Below are positions 41,372-51,324 of a stretch of 64,000 nt of DNA, one piece after another. Source of the stretch: Clostridium sp. (lineage in GTDB: Bacteria; Bacillota; Clostridia; Clostridiales; Clostridiaceae). Positions within the stretch are counted from its first letter, which is position 1. Every line of letters starts with the position of its first letter. The position numbers and the translations under genes were made by a program. Location of the stretch: positions 62,001 through 126,000 of the forward strand of contig NZ_JAHAIF010000002.1 in assembly GCF_018372875.1 (NCBI RefSeq). Reading direction: 5' to 3'. The notes beneath the pieces are model-generated. The model was not told where the DNA came from. It worked only from the letters and a program-made list of their open reading frames with translations, and ran no database searches.

Positions 41372-43486
41372 CTATTTATTCTTCTTACCTTTTAAAGTAT
41401 CTCTGTTCTTATTTAAGTACAATACTGTAGCTACAATTATAAAACCAAAGATTAATCCTAATATAATTAATAATGTTTTTTCTCCATCTTCTAGCCCTTT
41501 TAATTGTTCATATATAGGTGACTCTTCTGACTCTTTATACTTAAAGTTTCTTACATTACCATCTATATCAACAACAACTCCATCTCCATATAACTTATAT
41601 ACCTCTGTTTCTTTTCCTAGATACACCAAACTTTTAGTTAATAGTTCCTCATTTGGAGATGTTAGAACTAACATAAACTTTCCATTGCTATAGCTAGAGT
41701 AATCTAACTGAAAGGTTGCAATGTTTTTAGCATAGTCATCCATTAAATATAATTTTTCATTAGATAAGAATTTACTCCAATCCTTATCATACTTAAACCA
41801 TAATGAATTATTTAGTTCCTTTATAAGTTTATTATTATTAGGGGTACCATAAACTATAATATTATTATCCTTATGTTCATCCTTTAAATTACCTATACTT
41901 ACAGCTCCTATTTTACCAAGGTTGTATCTCATGCCTTTTCCCATAAGGTTAGCCATATTTCCTAAAGCAGTTAAATCCTTAGATGGAAGGTTATCTGGAA
42001 CAATAAACATGGTATCATTTATATCCCAATCCTGAACAAATGGTGCAGGATAATTATTAAAATAAAACTCATTTGTATTTCTACTATTAATTTGTATATA
42101 TGAATCTCCAGTTACTAATCCCCATGGTTGTTCATGCTGATTCTTCTCACACTCTACACCTTTTAAATTTAAATCATAGGCTAATTTTATTTCTAGGTAT
42201 GATGTATTTAAAACATCTTTAGGAATAACTATTGATATATTATCATTATTAGCTTTTTCCCTCTCTAACTTTTTACTACCTATTGGAGTATAATTTATAT
42301 ATACAGTAAATAAAGACCTATCAAAATCAAGATTTTCAGAATATCTTAAATTTAATTCAAGCTTATCTCCTGGAGATAACTTTTTATTCTTAGGTAAGGC
42401 ATATCCAATATTAACTTCTTTTCTAAAAAGTCCTTCCACTTTCATTTCACTTATCCCTAATTCATCTAGGGTAATTATAGAGCTAATTGGCTTTATCTCT
42501 TTATCTAAATCAAGCTTACTATTTACAAAGGTTGAACTTGATGAAACTTGACCATATATATCCTTATTCATCAAAAACTTAATAGCACTCTCTAATTCAG
42601 TTTCACTATTTGAAATTATAGAAATTAGCTTTAAATCACTTCTTGTAGAAAAAGGTGAATTATTTACTCCTATATAAGCTTCATTATCTAAGGGCAAATC
42701 TTTTATATCATTACTTATTATTGGAAGATTACTTTCCCCCTCTTCTTTAGAACCTATAAATATAACATTACTTTTAGATAAATCCCCTCTATGGCTCCAT
42801 TTTACAATTTCCCCATTACCATTAATCCCTCCTAAAAGAGTTTGGAATTTTAGAGCAGATGATAATTCACCATCTGTATACTTATCAGGAATTATTATTT
42901 TATTATTAGAATCATAGCTTTCTGATAATCCATAAGGGAATTCTATAATTTTATTTCCATATACTTTAGCCTTTTCTACTAATTCTATATTTGATTTTCC
43001 TCCCAAGACTAACCAGTTTGCAGTATTATAATCATCAGTGCAGGGTTCATCACTGCATCTTAAATATCCTTCTACTTTAACTTCATTAGATCCATCTTTC
43101 AATAAATAGCCAGGTAAATTTATAGTGATAGTTTCTGGCTCTCCATTTCTCTTATTTATTTCCATAGAATAAAATTCTGAACCATTAAGTGAAAATGTTA
43201 AGTAGCTCTTTACTTTATCAGCTAACACATCTGTTGATTCTATCTCTAAGTTTAAAGTTACTCTTTCAGTTCCTTCTTTACTCTTAGTATTAAAAATCCA
43301 TCTATAACTATCAAATACTCCATGAAAGGTAATATTACTATTTAACTCAATCTTACTTATATAAGTTTCATTTGTATATGTATAACTATTTTTAGGAAAA
43401 GCTGTAACAATATTTACTGGTATAATAAAACTTACAACTAAAATCAAACTAATTATCTTTAAAAGTTCTTTTATCTTCTTCTTCAT
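41372..43486 (-). CDS. BcsB-like extracytoplasmic subunit of a polysaccharide synthase (YdaN-like)
   Basis: 704 residues: signal/anchor at the start (KIISLILVVSFIIPVNIVTA), long extracytoplasmic beta-rich region, and a C-terminal transmembrane helix (LLIILGLIFGFIIVATVLYL). The jelly-roll and flavodoxin-like alternation with FVQDWDINDTMFIVPDNLPS near residue 500 resembles BcsB of cellulose synthases and YdaN of B. subtilis. It should assist export of the polymer made by the GT2 synthase. AGGAGGT precedes the ATG, 17 bp after the synthase stop. Last gene of the operon, with its own terminator. Confidence 0.82.
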   Translation of the reverse strand: MKKKIKELLKIISLILVVSFIIPVNIVTAFPKNSYTYTNETYISKIELNSNITFHGVFDSYRWIFNTKSKEGTERVTLNLEIESTDVLADKVKSYLTFSLNGSEFYSMEINKRNGEPETITINLPGYLLKDGSNEVKVEGYLRCSDEPCTDDYNTANWLVLGGKSNIELVEKAKVYGNKIIEFPYGLSESYDSNNKIIIPDKYTDGELSSALKFQTLLGGINGNGEIVKWSHRGDLSKSNVIFIGSKEEGESNLPIISNDIKDLPLDNEAYIGVNNSPFSTRSDLKLISIISNSETELESAIKFLMNKDIYGQVSSSSTFVNSKLDLDKEIKPISSIITLDELGISEMKVEGLFRKEVNIGYALPKNKKLSPGDKLELNLRYSENLDFDRSLFTVYINYTPIGSKKLEREKANNDNISIVIPKDVLNTSYLEIKLAYDLNLKGVECEKNQHEQPWGLVTGDSYIQINSRNTNEFYFNNYPAPFVQDWDINDTMFIVPDNLPSKDLTALGNMANLMGKGMRYNLGKIGAVSIGNLKDEHKDNNIIVYGTPNNNKLIKELNNSLWFKYDKDWSKFLSNEKLYLMDDYAKNIATFQLDYSSYSNGKFMLVLTSPNEELLTKSLVYLGKETEVYKLYGDGVVVDIDGNVRNFKYKESEESPIYEQLKGLEDGEKTLLIILGLIFGFIIVATVLYLNKNRDTLKGKKNK

Positions 43487-43502
43487 TAGTACCTCCTAGT
43501 CC

Positions 43503-44756
43503 TTATTCAAACCTTTCAGTTTTATACCATTTAACCTCTTGCTTTAAAATTGTGTCCTTCATAAAACTATAAAAACCAAATCCAGCTACTATACCCCAAA
43601 GCTTACAATATGTAAAATACATTATGGCTATAGTAAAGAAATTCTTTAAAGTCAATTCTCCTTTTTCTGTAGATATACACACCAGCAATGATAATATAAA
43701 AACAGATACTGCCATAACCCATAGTGTAATACCATACCCTTCAATATTTAATGTAATAAGCTCCATCATAGATAACAAAAATAATAAATCTGAAATAATA
43801 TTTGCACTTAAAAAGAAGAAATATACCATAACATAATAACCAATATCAAATCGTGTTGCTCCTGAATCCCTTGCAAAAATATATTTAACATTCTTTAAAA
43901 CCACATATATGTTTCCCTTTGCCCATCTTGTCCTTTGCTTAAACCAAACCTTTAAGGTTTGAGGTTCTTGCTCCCAAGTTACAGCAAGTGGCATAAATTT
44001 GATTTTATACCCCATTCTATATAATCTAAAACTTATTTCAGTATCTTCTGTAACTGCTTTAGTATCCCAGCCACCCATTTCTTCTATTAAAGATCTTCTT
44101 ATAATAAAGTTTGTGCCAGGAATGGTGCATAAATTAAAGAACTGCCACCTTCCAGCCTGTGACATCCACTGGAAAGCTAAGGTTTCAATATTTATAAAAG
44201 CTGTTAGCATATTTACTTTCTTATTTCTACATCTAAACTTCCCTATAACAGCACCTAATTGTTTATCTTCTTCTATGGTTTGAACTAGGTATTTTAATGC
44301 TTTAGACTCTGGCGTATTATCAGCATCATATATAGCTAAATATTCACCCTTACTTAAATCTAAGGCAATATTTAATGCATTAGATTTTCCCTTACCACCT
44401 GTTATATTATCTGTATTTATTACAATAAAGTTTCTATTTGGATACCTCTTTTTTACGTTTTCTAATATTTCAGCTGAATTATCTGATGAATTATCATTTA
44501 TAATTATGACTTCATATCTATCCTCTGGATAATCTAAATTCAACAATGATACTGCAGTCTTCTCTATTACAATTCCTTCATTATGCGCAGGTACCATAAT
44601 ACTTACAAATGGATAATGCTCCAATTCTTCTTTCATTTTTTTATCATTTGTTTTTGTATAGTAAATATACCCTCCAATTACTAAGACAATGTTTACAGTT
44701 ATAACAATCCATATAGTCCCTAGGGAGTATAATAAAAGATAGTCAAAAATATTCAT
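43503..44756 (-). CDS. Processive family 2 glycosyltransferase (YdaM/cellulose-synthase-like)
   Basis: 417 residues. One N-terminal and several C-terminal membrane helices flank a GT2 domain with VPAHNEG, IINDNSSDNS, the DAD triad (AIYDADNTPES), the TED motif in AVTEDTEISFRLYRMG, and QRTRWAKGN (the Q..RW motif of processive synthases). It probably polymerises and extrudes an exopolysaccharide. It has no PilZ domain, so c-di-GMP control would come from another subunit. AAGGAAT precedes the ATG. Fourth of five genes. Confidence 0.9.
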   Translation of the reverse strand: MNIFDYLLLYSLGTIWIVITVNIVLVIGGYIYYTKTNDKKMKEELEHYPFVSIMVPAHNEGIVIEKTAVSLLNLDYPEDRYEVIIINDNSSDNSAEILENVKKRYPNRNFIVINTDNITGGKGKSNALNIALDLSKGEYLAIYDADNTPESKALKYLVQTIEEDKQLGAVIGKFRCRNKKVNMLTAFINIETLAFQWMSQAGRWQFFNLCTIPGTNFIIRRSLIEEMGGWDTKAVTEDTEISFRLYRMGYKIKFMPLAVTWEQEPQTLKVWFKQRTRWAKGNIYVVLKNVKYIFARDSGATRFDIGYYVMVYFFFLSANIISDLLFLLSMMELITLNIEGYGITLWVMAVSVFILSLLVCISTEKGELTLKNFFTIAIMYFTYCKLWGIVAGFGFYSFMKDTILKQEVKWYKTERFE

Positions 44757-44770
44757 ATTCCTTTTCCCAC

Positions 44771-46063
44771 CTACTTGAAATATTTCTTTTTATCAATTCT
44801 TCTGCTATTAAAAAAGAAAATTATAAAAATACATATTGCTATTAATGTAATAGCAAATATCCCTTTATTGAAGGCACTTAAACTCACCTTATCTTTTTCT
44901 TCTATTTCTTCATTAATAAAGGCCTTACTATATTCTTTATTACATATAAACCTTTCAGTACATACACTTTTTCCATTTAGAAATGTCCCTTTATAATTCC
45001 CTTCAGTTTTATAGTTACCAAAAGAAATCTCCGTATCCATTCTTTTAGTAGGATTTGAAAAAACAATTCCTGATGATAACATTTCTTCTACTGTTTTTTG
45101 AAACAAATCATTTTCGGTGTTTCCATCAATAGATAAAGCTACTCCATGGTAATATTCCTTATTTAGTTTTTTCCATTCCTCTTCTACAAGAACATTCTTT
45201 ATTCCTTTAATATTATGACTTCTTATATTTAAATTTCCTATATCTCTATTATTCCAAAGAAAAATTGTATTGCTTCTGTTTATAAAGTTTTCTTTATCAT
45301 AACTATATATCCACTCATTGGGTACTGTAAGCCCCATTGGATAGACCCAATAATTAACAAACCCTTCATATGCTAAGGTCATTTTATTAATAAGTTCATT
45401 TTCATTAATATATTTAGATTGATATATCAATGGGGATGATATAAATATTGTTCCTCCATTTGCAGCACAAAACCTTAAGGCTTCAGTGTATCTTTTCATT
45501 GAATCAAAATTTTGATTATTAAACACTGGCATGGCATCTATAATAAAGTTAACTCCTCTTTCTTTTAAATACTCTACTTTTTTAACCAGGTCTTCTAAAT
45601 TATCATATGGATAAACATTTTTCAAAACAAGATAAGTACCTTTTTTAGAATTATCTATATTAAATTCCCTCTCTATATATCTTTTTAAAATAAGCTCATT
45701 ACCACTATGTATCATGTTAAAATTACTTTTATTAAATGTAACTACATTTGAATTATTCTCTTTTATACTATTAACCTTATTATTCAGCTCATCTTCAATG
45801 GCCAAAACTACAATCCCTGAGGCATTAGCCACATCATCATTAGTATATTCATCCCACCTCTTTATTTTTAAGTCAGAGCCACTTGTTAACATCACTCTTA
45901 CTAATTTATTTAACAAATTATCATTAACTGTAAACTCCTTGTAACTATCAAATATAATAAGAAAATATTTGTTTTCAGTATCTGCTTTTATAGTTCTAAC
46001 AGAAAAAATAGTAAATAGCATTATACTTAAAAAGAATACTAAACTCTTTTTTTTAAACATCAT
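44771..46063 (-). CDS. DUF2334 (polysaccharide deacetylase-like) membrane protein, YdaL-like
   Basis: 430 residues: signal segment (SLVFFLSIMLFTIFSVRTIK), an extracytoplasmic region of about 370 residues and a C-terminal helix (FAITLIAICIFIIFFFNSRR). The middle (VEYLKERGVNFIIDAMPVFN, then FCAANGGTIFISSPLIYQ) is DUF2334-type, related to NodB deacetylases; typical metal residues are not obvious. It overlaps the previous gene by 11 bp. In B. subtilis ydaL and Listeria pssB occupy the matching place. It may modify or hydrolyse the polymer. Confidence 0.78.
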   Translation of the reverse strand: MMFKKKSLVFFLSIMLFTIFSVRTIKADTENKYFLIIFDSYKEFTVNDNLLNKLVRVMLTSGSDLKIKRWDEYTNDDVANASGIVVLAIEDELNNKVNSIKENNSNVVTFNKSNFNMIHSGNELILKRYIEREFNIDNSKKGTYLVLKNVYPYDNLEDLVKKVEYLKERGVNFIIDAMPVFNNQNFDSMKRYTEALRFCAANGGTIFISSPLIYQSKYINENELINKMTLAYEGFVNYWVYPMGLTVPNEWIYSYDKENFINRSNTIFLWNNRDIGNLNIRSHNIKGIKNVLVEEEWKKLNKEYYHGVALSIDGNTENDLFQKTVEEMLSSGIVFSNPTKRMDTEISFGNYKTEGNYKGTFLNGKSVCTERFICNKEYSKAFINEEIEEKDKVSLSAFNKGIFAITLIAICIFIIFFFNSRRIDKKKYFK

Positions 46064-46901
46064 ATTCTAATTCCTTCTCAGCTCTTTCAATAAATTCCAT
46101 AGAATCTTCTATTGTTTCATTTATAGTGTAAGAACCTACTTGAACTTCTATATTTAAATCATTATATAATTCTTCTTTTCCTATACTTAATTCACCTATA
46201 GACCTTTTCAATCTATTTTTTACAATACTAGTTCCATCCTTATCTGAAATTATAATAAAAGCAAATGTGTCATCATCTAGAATATATTTTCTATCCTCAA
46301 ATCTTAAAGAATCACTTAATTCCTCTGAACACTTAACTAAAACCTTATTAAAATATTCTTTTCCTACAATCTTTGCAAGCCTATTTCCATGCTTAATTCT
46401 CACAAGAATTAAACTTACATGCACATTATATCTTTTATAAAGATTAATATATACAGGCATTTCTTCCATAAAAGCACTTATATTTCTTAGTCCAGTTGAT
46501 ATATCTACCTTTATATACTTTTCATTATATGAAATTATCTTTGTATAATTATTTTCAAGATTTTTAATTTCTTCTGATAAAAAAGATACAACCAGAGCAG
46601 TTACAGGTATTATAACTATCCAGAAAAAAACTCCTTCTCCTATTTTTACATCTGAAACAACTGAAATTAAAAAGTTATATGAGGTATAAACAAAGTCTAT
46701 TATTAAGATTATCACTAAAACAAAAGTTCTACTTAAATAATAACTTGCTAAAGCTACAATCATTACAAGTGTAACCATTATATAATTCTCAATTTCAGAA
46801 CCTAAGTTTAAGTAACTAAAAGAAATGGACAATATTAAAAAATATGCTATAAGTAAACTCATACATATATCTATTTTGTTGCTTACTTTATAATCATTCA
46901 T
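46053..46901 (-). CDS. Degenerate GGDEF protein with I-site: probable c-di-GMP receptor (YdaK-like)
   Basis: 282 residues: about four transmembrane helices (residues 12-105), a short coiled coil (about 107-125) and a C-terminal GGDEF-fold domain. The active site that should read GGDEF/GGEEF is DDDTF (209-213), so cyclase activity is unlikely. The inhibitory site RxxD is kept as RFED (200-203), exactly five residues before it, as in c-di-GMP-binding receptors such as YdaK and PssE. I infer that it senses c-di-GMP and activates the synthase. It overlaps both neighbours (4 and 11 bp), implying tight coupling. Confidence 0.85.
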   Translation of the reverse strand: MNDYKVSNKIDICMSLLIAYFLILSISFSYLNLGSEIENYIMVTLVMIVALASYYLSRTFVLVIILIIDFVYTSYNFLISVVSDVKIGEGVFFWIVIIPVTALVVSFLSEEIKNLENNYTKIISYNEKYIKVDISTGLRNISAFMEEMPVYINLYKRYNVHVSLILVRIKHGNRLAKIVGKEYFNKVLVKCSEELSDSLRFEDRKYILDDDTFAFIIISDKDGTSIVKNRLKRSIGELSIGKEELYNDLNIEVQVGSYTINETIEDSMEFIERAEKELEYDV

Positions 46902-48370
46902 CCTTTGTTAACTTCCTTTCCTCTATTTTTTATCATTTGTACAATAAAATTTATTAAAATCAAATCAAAGCTTAAATTAAATAGAAATTCATGCTTTGAT
47001 AAATCTGCATCTCCTGCCCCTATTACAGATATAAATATTTGAGATAATCCTGCCAAATATACATATATAAAACAATCTTCAATGAGAATTGATTTATTAT
47101 CTAGGTTATTAAGAGCTTTTTTATATCTTTTAAAAGAATAAACAAAATATACTCCTGAATACAATATTGCAAATAAAAGTCCTTTAGGCATTATAAACTT
47201 CTTTAATGTGCTCCATAATACAAAGAAATTACTTTTTGCTCCAAATTCTTTCCCTTCCATCTTTTCAAAGTTTCCCATTGCCTCTGGTCTTATTTCATAA
47301 GCCTTACTAAATCCCATATCTAATACTTTTTTAAAAGCAGATGGGTGGGTTACGTAATATTTTATAATTGATCCAATAGAGTATTTATTATAGAAGTTTT
47401 CTAATAACCTTTCATCATATGGAGAGATTGATGGTGTTTCCTCATAAAATATTTCCCCCTCTAATAAGGAATAACTTCCCTCTATTCCAAAGTACTCTAA
47501 TATTTTTTCAGAATCATTCTCATATAATAATACTCCTCTATTCATTGCATGAAACCTATTTATATAATCAAAATCTCCCTTAATAGATTTGTAAAAGAAC
47601 ACTGCAGATACTACAAATATAATGGATAATACTATAGAACCTGTTCTTATGATTTTATCTTTAGTAGAAAATGCTACTTTTAAAATAAGTATTGCTATTA
47701 ATATACCAATAGGTGCTAATTGCTGTTTAGCCCCAAAAAACAATAATGAAATACATGAAAATAAAATAATATTTAACAGATTTATTTTATTAAATCTTAT
47801 AATATATAGAATTATTCCTACACTTAATAAAAACGTAGGGACTACTACTCCTTCTCCATAGAAAGAATTGAAGTAGGATATATATCCAGTATCACAAAAT
47901 ATTACAACATATAATAAAGAAATTAGATATTTTAATCTTTCTTTTTTTAAATATGATGTAAATACTTTTACTAATAAATATCCTGCTATGGAGTGTATAA
48001 AGAGTAGTAATCCCCCTAAAAATCTTATATCAAATATTTTATTACTATAGAATATTTTATTTATTCCTAAAGCAAGTTTTATAAAAAATGATTGAGTAGA
48101 TATCAATAAAGTTTCTGATTCATTATGATACTCATAAATGCCATAATCCTTATTAAAATATCCTAAAATCTTATCCTCTTCTTCTACTGGCAAATGATAT
48201 AAATCGTTACTACTCATTATTCTAAAATAATCTCCATTATCGGCAACACCAATTATAGGTCTAATAAAAAGTGTAATACCTCCAATAATCAATATCAGAA
48301 AAAATGTCAATAATTGCGGACTTATTCTCTGCCTAAGAAGAAATAAAGCTCTTCTAATTCTTTTATTCAT
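46898..48370 (-). CDS. Polytopic membrane protein of the exopolysaccharide operon
   Basis: 490 residues with ten or more helices and a large loop of about 100 residues (from about 275 to 375). An acidic motif, GVADNGDYFRIM, sits in the first extracytoplasmic loop, as the DxD/ExD motifs of GT-C glycosyltransferases do, so it may be a lipid-sugar-dependent transferase; this is an inference. I do not recognise a named family. AGGTGATTACAA precedes the ATG. First of the five overlapping genes, 39 bp after the PD-(D/E)XK gene. Confidence 0.7.
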   Translation of the reverse strand: MNKRIRRALFLLRQRISPQLLTFFLILIIGGITLFIRPIIGVADNGDYFRIMSSNDLYHLPVEEEDKILGYFNKDYGIYEYHNESETLLISTQSFFIKLALGINKIFYSNKIFDIRFLGGLLLFIHSIAGYLLVKVFTSYLKKERLKYLISLLYVVIFCDTGYISYFNSFYGEGVVVPTFLLSVGIILYIIRFNKINLLNIILFSCISLLFFGAKQQLAPIGILIAILILKVAFSTKDKIIRTGSIVLSIIFVVSAVFFYKSIKGDFDYINRFHAMNRGVLLYENDSEKILEYFGIEGSYSLLEGEIFYEETPSISPYDERLLENFYNKYSIGSIIKYYVTHPSAFKKVLDMGFSKAYEIRPEAMGNFEKMEGKEFGAKSNFFVLWSTLKKFIMPKGLLFAILYSGVYFVYSFKRYKKALNNLDNKSILIEDCFIYVYLAGLSQIFISVIGAGDADLSKHEFLFNLSFDLILINFIVQMIKNRGKEVNKG

Positions 48371-48409
48371 TTGTAATCACCTATTTATCTTTAGTTCTTT
48401 AATTATATC

Positions 48410-49549
48410 TTATTTTATATTTGCCCTATTATCATCAACAATATCTAAAGATTTATCAATAATACGAGACAGCATATATATATATTTCATAAATACTTCT
48501 TTAAAAGCACCAATAGTTGTATCTTGTTTAAAATAGAATTCAACATAAGCTATAGTATTTATACCTTTATACTTTCTAACGTGAGTATCTCCTAGTTTAT
48601 CAATTTCATTATGTACAGCTTCTAATACTAAATTTCTTCTTTTTTCAAAGGCATCAACATTTATACTATTTGCAACATTTTTAAGTTTATATCTTGTAAC
48701 ATATGGATTAGGCTCATAATGTACATATAATACCAATTTCTCACTAGTAACATGGAATTTTGCTTCAATATGAATTTCATAAGTTTCTTCTCCAACTTCA
48801 TACAATCCATGTTCCCACTTTGCTTCTTCACCTATCCACCTATTCTTTACAAAGTTAGATATAAAGCTTAGTTCATCTCCCCCTGATCCTTTTCCAAAGA
48901 ACTTTACAAATAAATTATCTGGGTAATCTAATGAAAGCAGCATTGTCCTAAAGTGTATAAACATCTTTTCCTTTTCATTACTATCAAGTAGAATATTTAT
49001 AGACTGTGTATTGCTTGGAAGCTCTTTAATACTATAATATCTAATCATATTAGCACCAAAATCTTTATATAACCTATTTAGCCCTTCATCCTCTATTTCT
49101 ACCCATACATCATTTATTAAATCCTTAAAAGTTTTACTAATATACCCACCATTTCCCTTAAGCTCGTCTTCAATCAACGTTAAATAGATACATTTGAATT
49201 TAACTTCCTTATTATCATATCCTTGAATAAGTTCTTCTTTAACTACATCTTCAGTATAAATAAAGGTTTGATTATGACCACTATTTGCTTTTAATTTTTC
49301 CTCAACAACAGATATAATAATTTCATCTGCATTTTCAGCAGTTACAATAATATCTGGTATACCTCTTGATGTAGCATTTTTTGTATAAGCTTTTACTTCA
49401 AAATCACATATATTTGGTATCTCTAATATATGCTTACCAAATGCATTTTTAAAATTATTAGAATTATTAATTAACCCTACAATCATATTGCCTATTATTT
49501 CTTCATTAAAAGTAATTCCTAATAAATCCATAGTATTTATTGGCACCAT
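48410..49549 (-). CDS. PD-(D/E)XK nuclease superfamily protein
   Basis: 379 residues. The N-terminal ~130 residues carry a PD-(D/E)XK core: SRGIPDIIV (PD), then EIIISVVEEKLKANSGHNQT (E-x-K followed by the amphipathic helix). The C-terminal two thirds (WEHGLYEVGEETYEIHIEAK, VTSEKLVLYVHYEP) is unassigned and resembles binding domains fused to such nucleases in defence or repair proteins. AAGGGGATGAG precedes the ATG. It is co-directional with and 39 bp upstream of the exopolysaccharide operon, without a terminator between. Function unknown. Confidence 0.72.
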   Translation of the reverse strand: MVPINTMDLLGITFNEEIIGNMIVGLINNSNNFKNAFGKHILEIPNICDFEVKAYTKNATSRGIPDIIVTAENADEIIISVVEEKLKANSGHNQTFIYTEDVVKEELIQGYDNKEVKFKCIYLTLIEDELKGNGGYISKTFKDLINDVWVEIEDEGLNRLYKDFGANMIRYYSIKELPSNTQSINILLDSNEKEKMFIHFRTMLLSLDYPDNLFVKFFGKGSGGDELSFISNFVKNRWIGEEAKWEHGLYEVGEETYEIHIEAKFHVTSEKLVLYVHYEPNPYVTRYKLKNVANSINVDAFEKRRNLVLEAVHNEIDKLGDTHVRKYKGINTIAYVEFYFKQDTTIGAFKEVFMKYIYMLSRIIDKSLDIVDDNRANIK

Positions 49550-49675
49550 CTCATCCCCTTTTAGCCCATAATATTTTATATCATATTAAGTATTATTTTA
49601 CATCATTCTTCTATATTTTGTAAACTTATATCGATTATGGTAAAAACTAGCCATAAAATACTTATACTAGAGTAG

Positions 49676-50638
49676 CTATTTGTGCATTGATAGGTAATAC
49701 TCTCTTTTAATTTGCAAAAACTCCTCTAAATCATTTAGGAATTGAAATAATAATGCCCTATTTTCAAATTCATCCCTACTCTTTGGCAAATCCATTTGTT
49801 TGTATATATCTCTTAAAAAATTAACCTTATTAATTAGCTCAAGACAGTCATTTTCTTCAGACAAATTATTTGCTACCTCTTTAGTTAAGTCAGAAAGCAT
49901 TTTAGTTTGCTCATACTTCATATAAAATCTTTGAAAATGCTTCTTCATTCTTTTTATTGTGTCCATCTGCATAATTCTCATATCTATGTACTTAATAAAT
50001 TGTGTCTTTTCCTTAAATAGATAATTATTATTAATCTCTAAAGCTAATGCTTTTGTAGAAGCAATATTTTCTTCTATCTCTTCTAAAACCCTCTGTTCAT
50101 CTATTGGTACAGCATGAGTAATTAAAGTTTCCCCCATAGAATAAAGTATTTTTCTATATACCTCTTCAATATTTTCTTTATTCTCTTCAAACTTATGATC
50201 TAAAGACTCAGTAAATAAATTAAATATAAGAGCTACTCCTATGCCAATTAAGGTTAGTACAAACTCATTTATAACCCAATAAATATCTATTGGATTACTA
50301 ACTAGTAAATGGGTAGATAAAACAGAGCCAACTACCATCCCCTCTTGCAGGGAAAATCTTTTTGTTATTGGAACAAATATTAAAAGAAATAGTCCAAAAA
50401 CTATTGGATTAGTACCAAGAAGTAAATATAGAAAATAAGATAATAATATTGCTATAGATACTGCAGTAAATCTTTTTATAGCAACTGATATAGATTCAAC
50501 CCTAGTACTTTGTATGCTTAATATTGATATAATTCCTGCAGTAACACTAAATTCTAAACCTAACCTTGTTGCTATTATAATTGAAATTGTAGCTGATAGT
50601 ACAATTTTCACTGTGTTAGAGTATAGTGTTTTCTTCAT
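49676..50638 (-). CDS. FUSC/aromatic acid exporter-type membrane protein
   Basis: 320 residues: an N-terminal block of about five transmembrane helices (VKIVLSATISIIIATRLGLE, then LLLIFVPITKRFSLQEGMVV) and a helical cytoplasmic C-terminal half. This is the layout of the ArAE_1/YgaE group of FUSC-like proteins, sometimes called aromatic acid exporters; the substrate is unproven. GGGGAAAAAGC precedes the ATG. It is the third gene of a tight unit with DUF1653 and HesB-like genes (gaps of 3 and 12 bp). Confidence 0.85.
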   Translation of the reverse strand: MKKTLYSNTVKIVLSATISIIIATRLGLEFSVTAGIISILSIQSTRVESISVAIKRFTAVSIAILLSYFLYLLLGTNPIVFGLFLLIFVPITKRFSLQEGMVVGSVLSTHLLVSNPIDIYWVINEFVLTLIGIGVALIFNLFTESLDHKFEENKENIEEVYRKILYSMGETLITHAVPIDEQRVLEEIEENIASTKALALEINNNYLFKEKTQFIKYIDMRIMQMDTIKRMKKHFQRFYMKYEQTKMLSDLTKEVANNLSEENDCLELINKVNFLRDIYKQMDLPKSRDEFENRALLFQFLNDLEEFLQIKREYYLSMHK

Positions 50639-50650
50639 AAGCTTTTTCCC

Positions 50651-50917
50651 CTATTTTATATAAAATCCATTTATGTAAGTTTCTTTATCATACTTTATTT
50701 CTATTCCATCCACCATCTTTTCATCCTCCTTGTTATATACAAAAGGAATATCATTAATTTCTGCTAACATATCCTCTTCACCTTTATAACTTGGATAAAT
50801 TTCATATGCAGGTCTTCCACAGCCTCTAAAAACCTTTATTCTTATGTAATTTTCACTACTATTATTTAGTATATCTTTTAAAGCTTCTTTAGTTTTTTCA
50901 TCGAATGTTATATTCAT
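50651..50917 (-). CDS. HesB/IscA-like protein lacking the paired cysteines
   Basis: 88 residues with the HesB/IscA beta-sandwich layout (ITFDEKTKEALKDILN, IRIKVFRGCGRPAYEIYPSY). IscA scaffolds use three cysteines for Fe-S clusters; here only the first, in FRGCGRPAY, is present and the C-terminal CGC pair is missing, so cluster assembly is doubtful. Common in clostridia. It begins within a few bases of the DUF1653 stop, in the same transcript. Confidence 0.82.
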   Translation of the reverse strand: MNITFDEKTKEALKDILNNSSENYIRIKVFRGCGRPAYEIYPSYKGEEDMLAEINDIPFVYNKEDEKMVDGIEIKYDKETYINGFYIK

Positions 50918-50920
50918 ATC

Positions 50921-51151
50921 TTAACTCTCCCTTACATATTCAAATCTATATTTTTGTTTAACTTCTGGATATTTTTCATGGTCTACTTCACTTGAAAACA
51001 TATCTAAAGGTCTTACAAAGGTTCTAAACTCTCCATATAGAGCCTTATATACAACAAGCATTTCACCAGTTTCTGTATGCTCTGCTATGTCAATTACTTT
51101 ATATTCATTTCCCTTAAAGTGTCTGTAGATTCCAGGTACTATTTTATTCAT
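50921..51151 (-). CDS. DUF1653 domain protein
   Basis: 76 residues: the single DUF1653 domain, [50 protein letters not shown], almost complete. Small beta-barrel; binds unknown ligand. GAGGTGAAATAA precedes the ATG. First gene of a three-gene unit. Confidence 0.9.
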   Translation of the reverse strand: MNKIVPGIYRHFKGNEYKVIDIAEHTETGEMLVVYKALYGEFRTFVRPLDMFSSEVDHEKYPEVKQKYRFEYVRES

Positions 51152-51324
51152 TTATTTCACCTCACATACAATTATACAAACTTTTTAATATAATTAAATA
51201 CCTTTTTCGCTTTATTTAGTCATGACCCTATTATTTATAATTTTTAAAAATTTATTAATATTTACTATTATAGTATTTATCTATTCCTACTTGATGGTAT
51301 TATAATATATAGGAGGTGAAAGAT

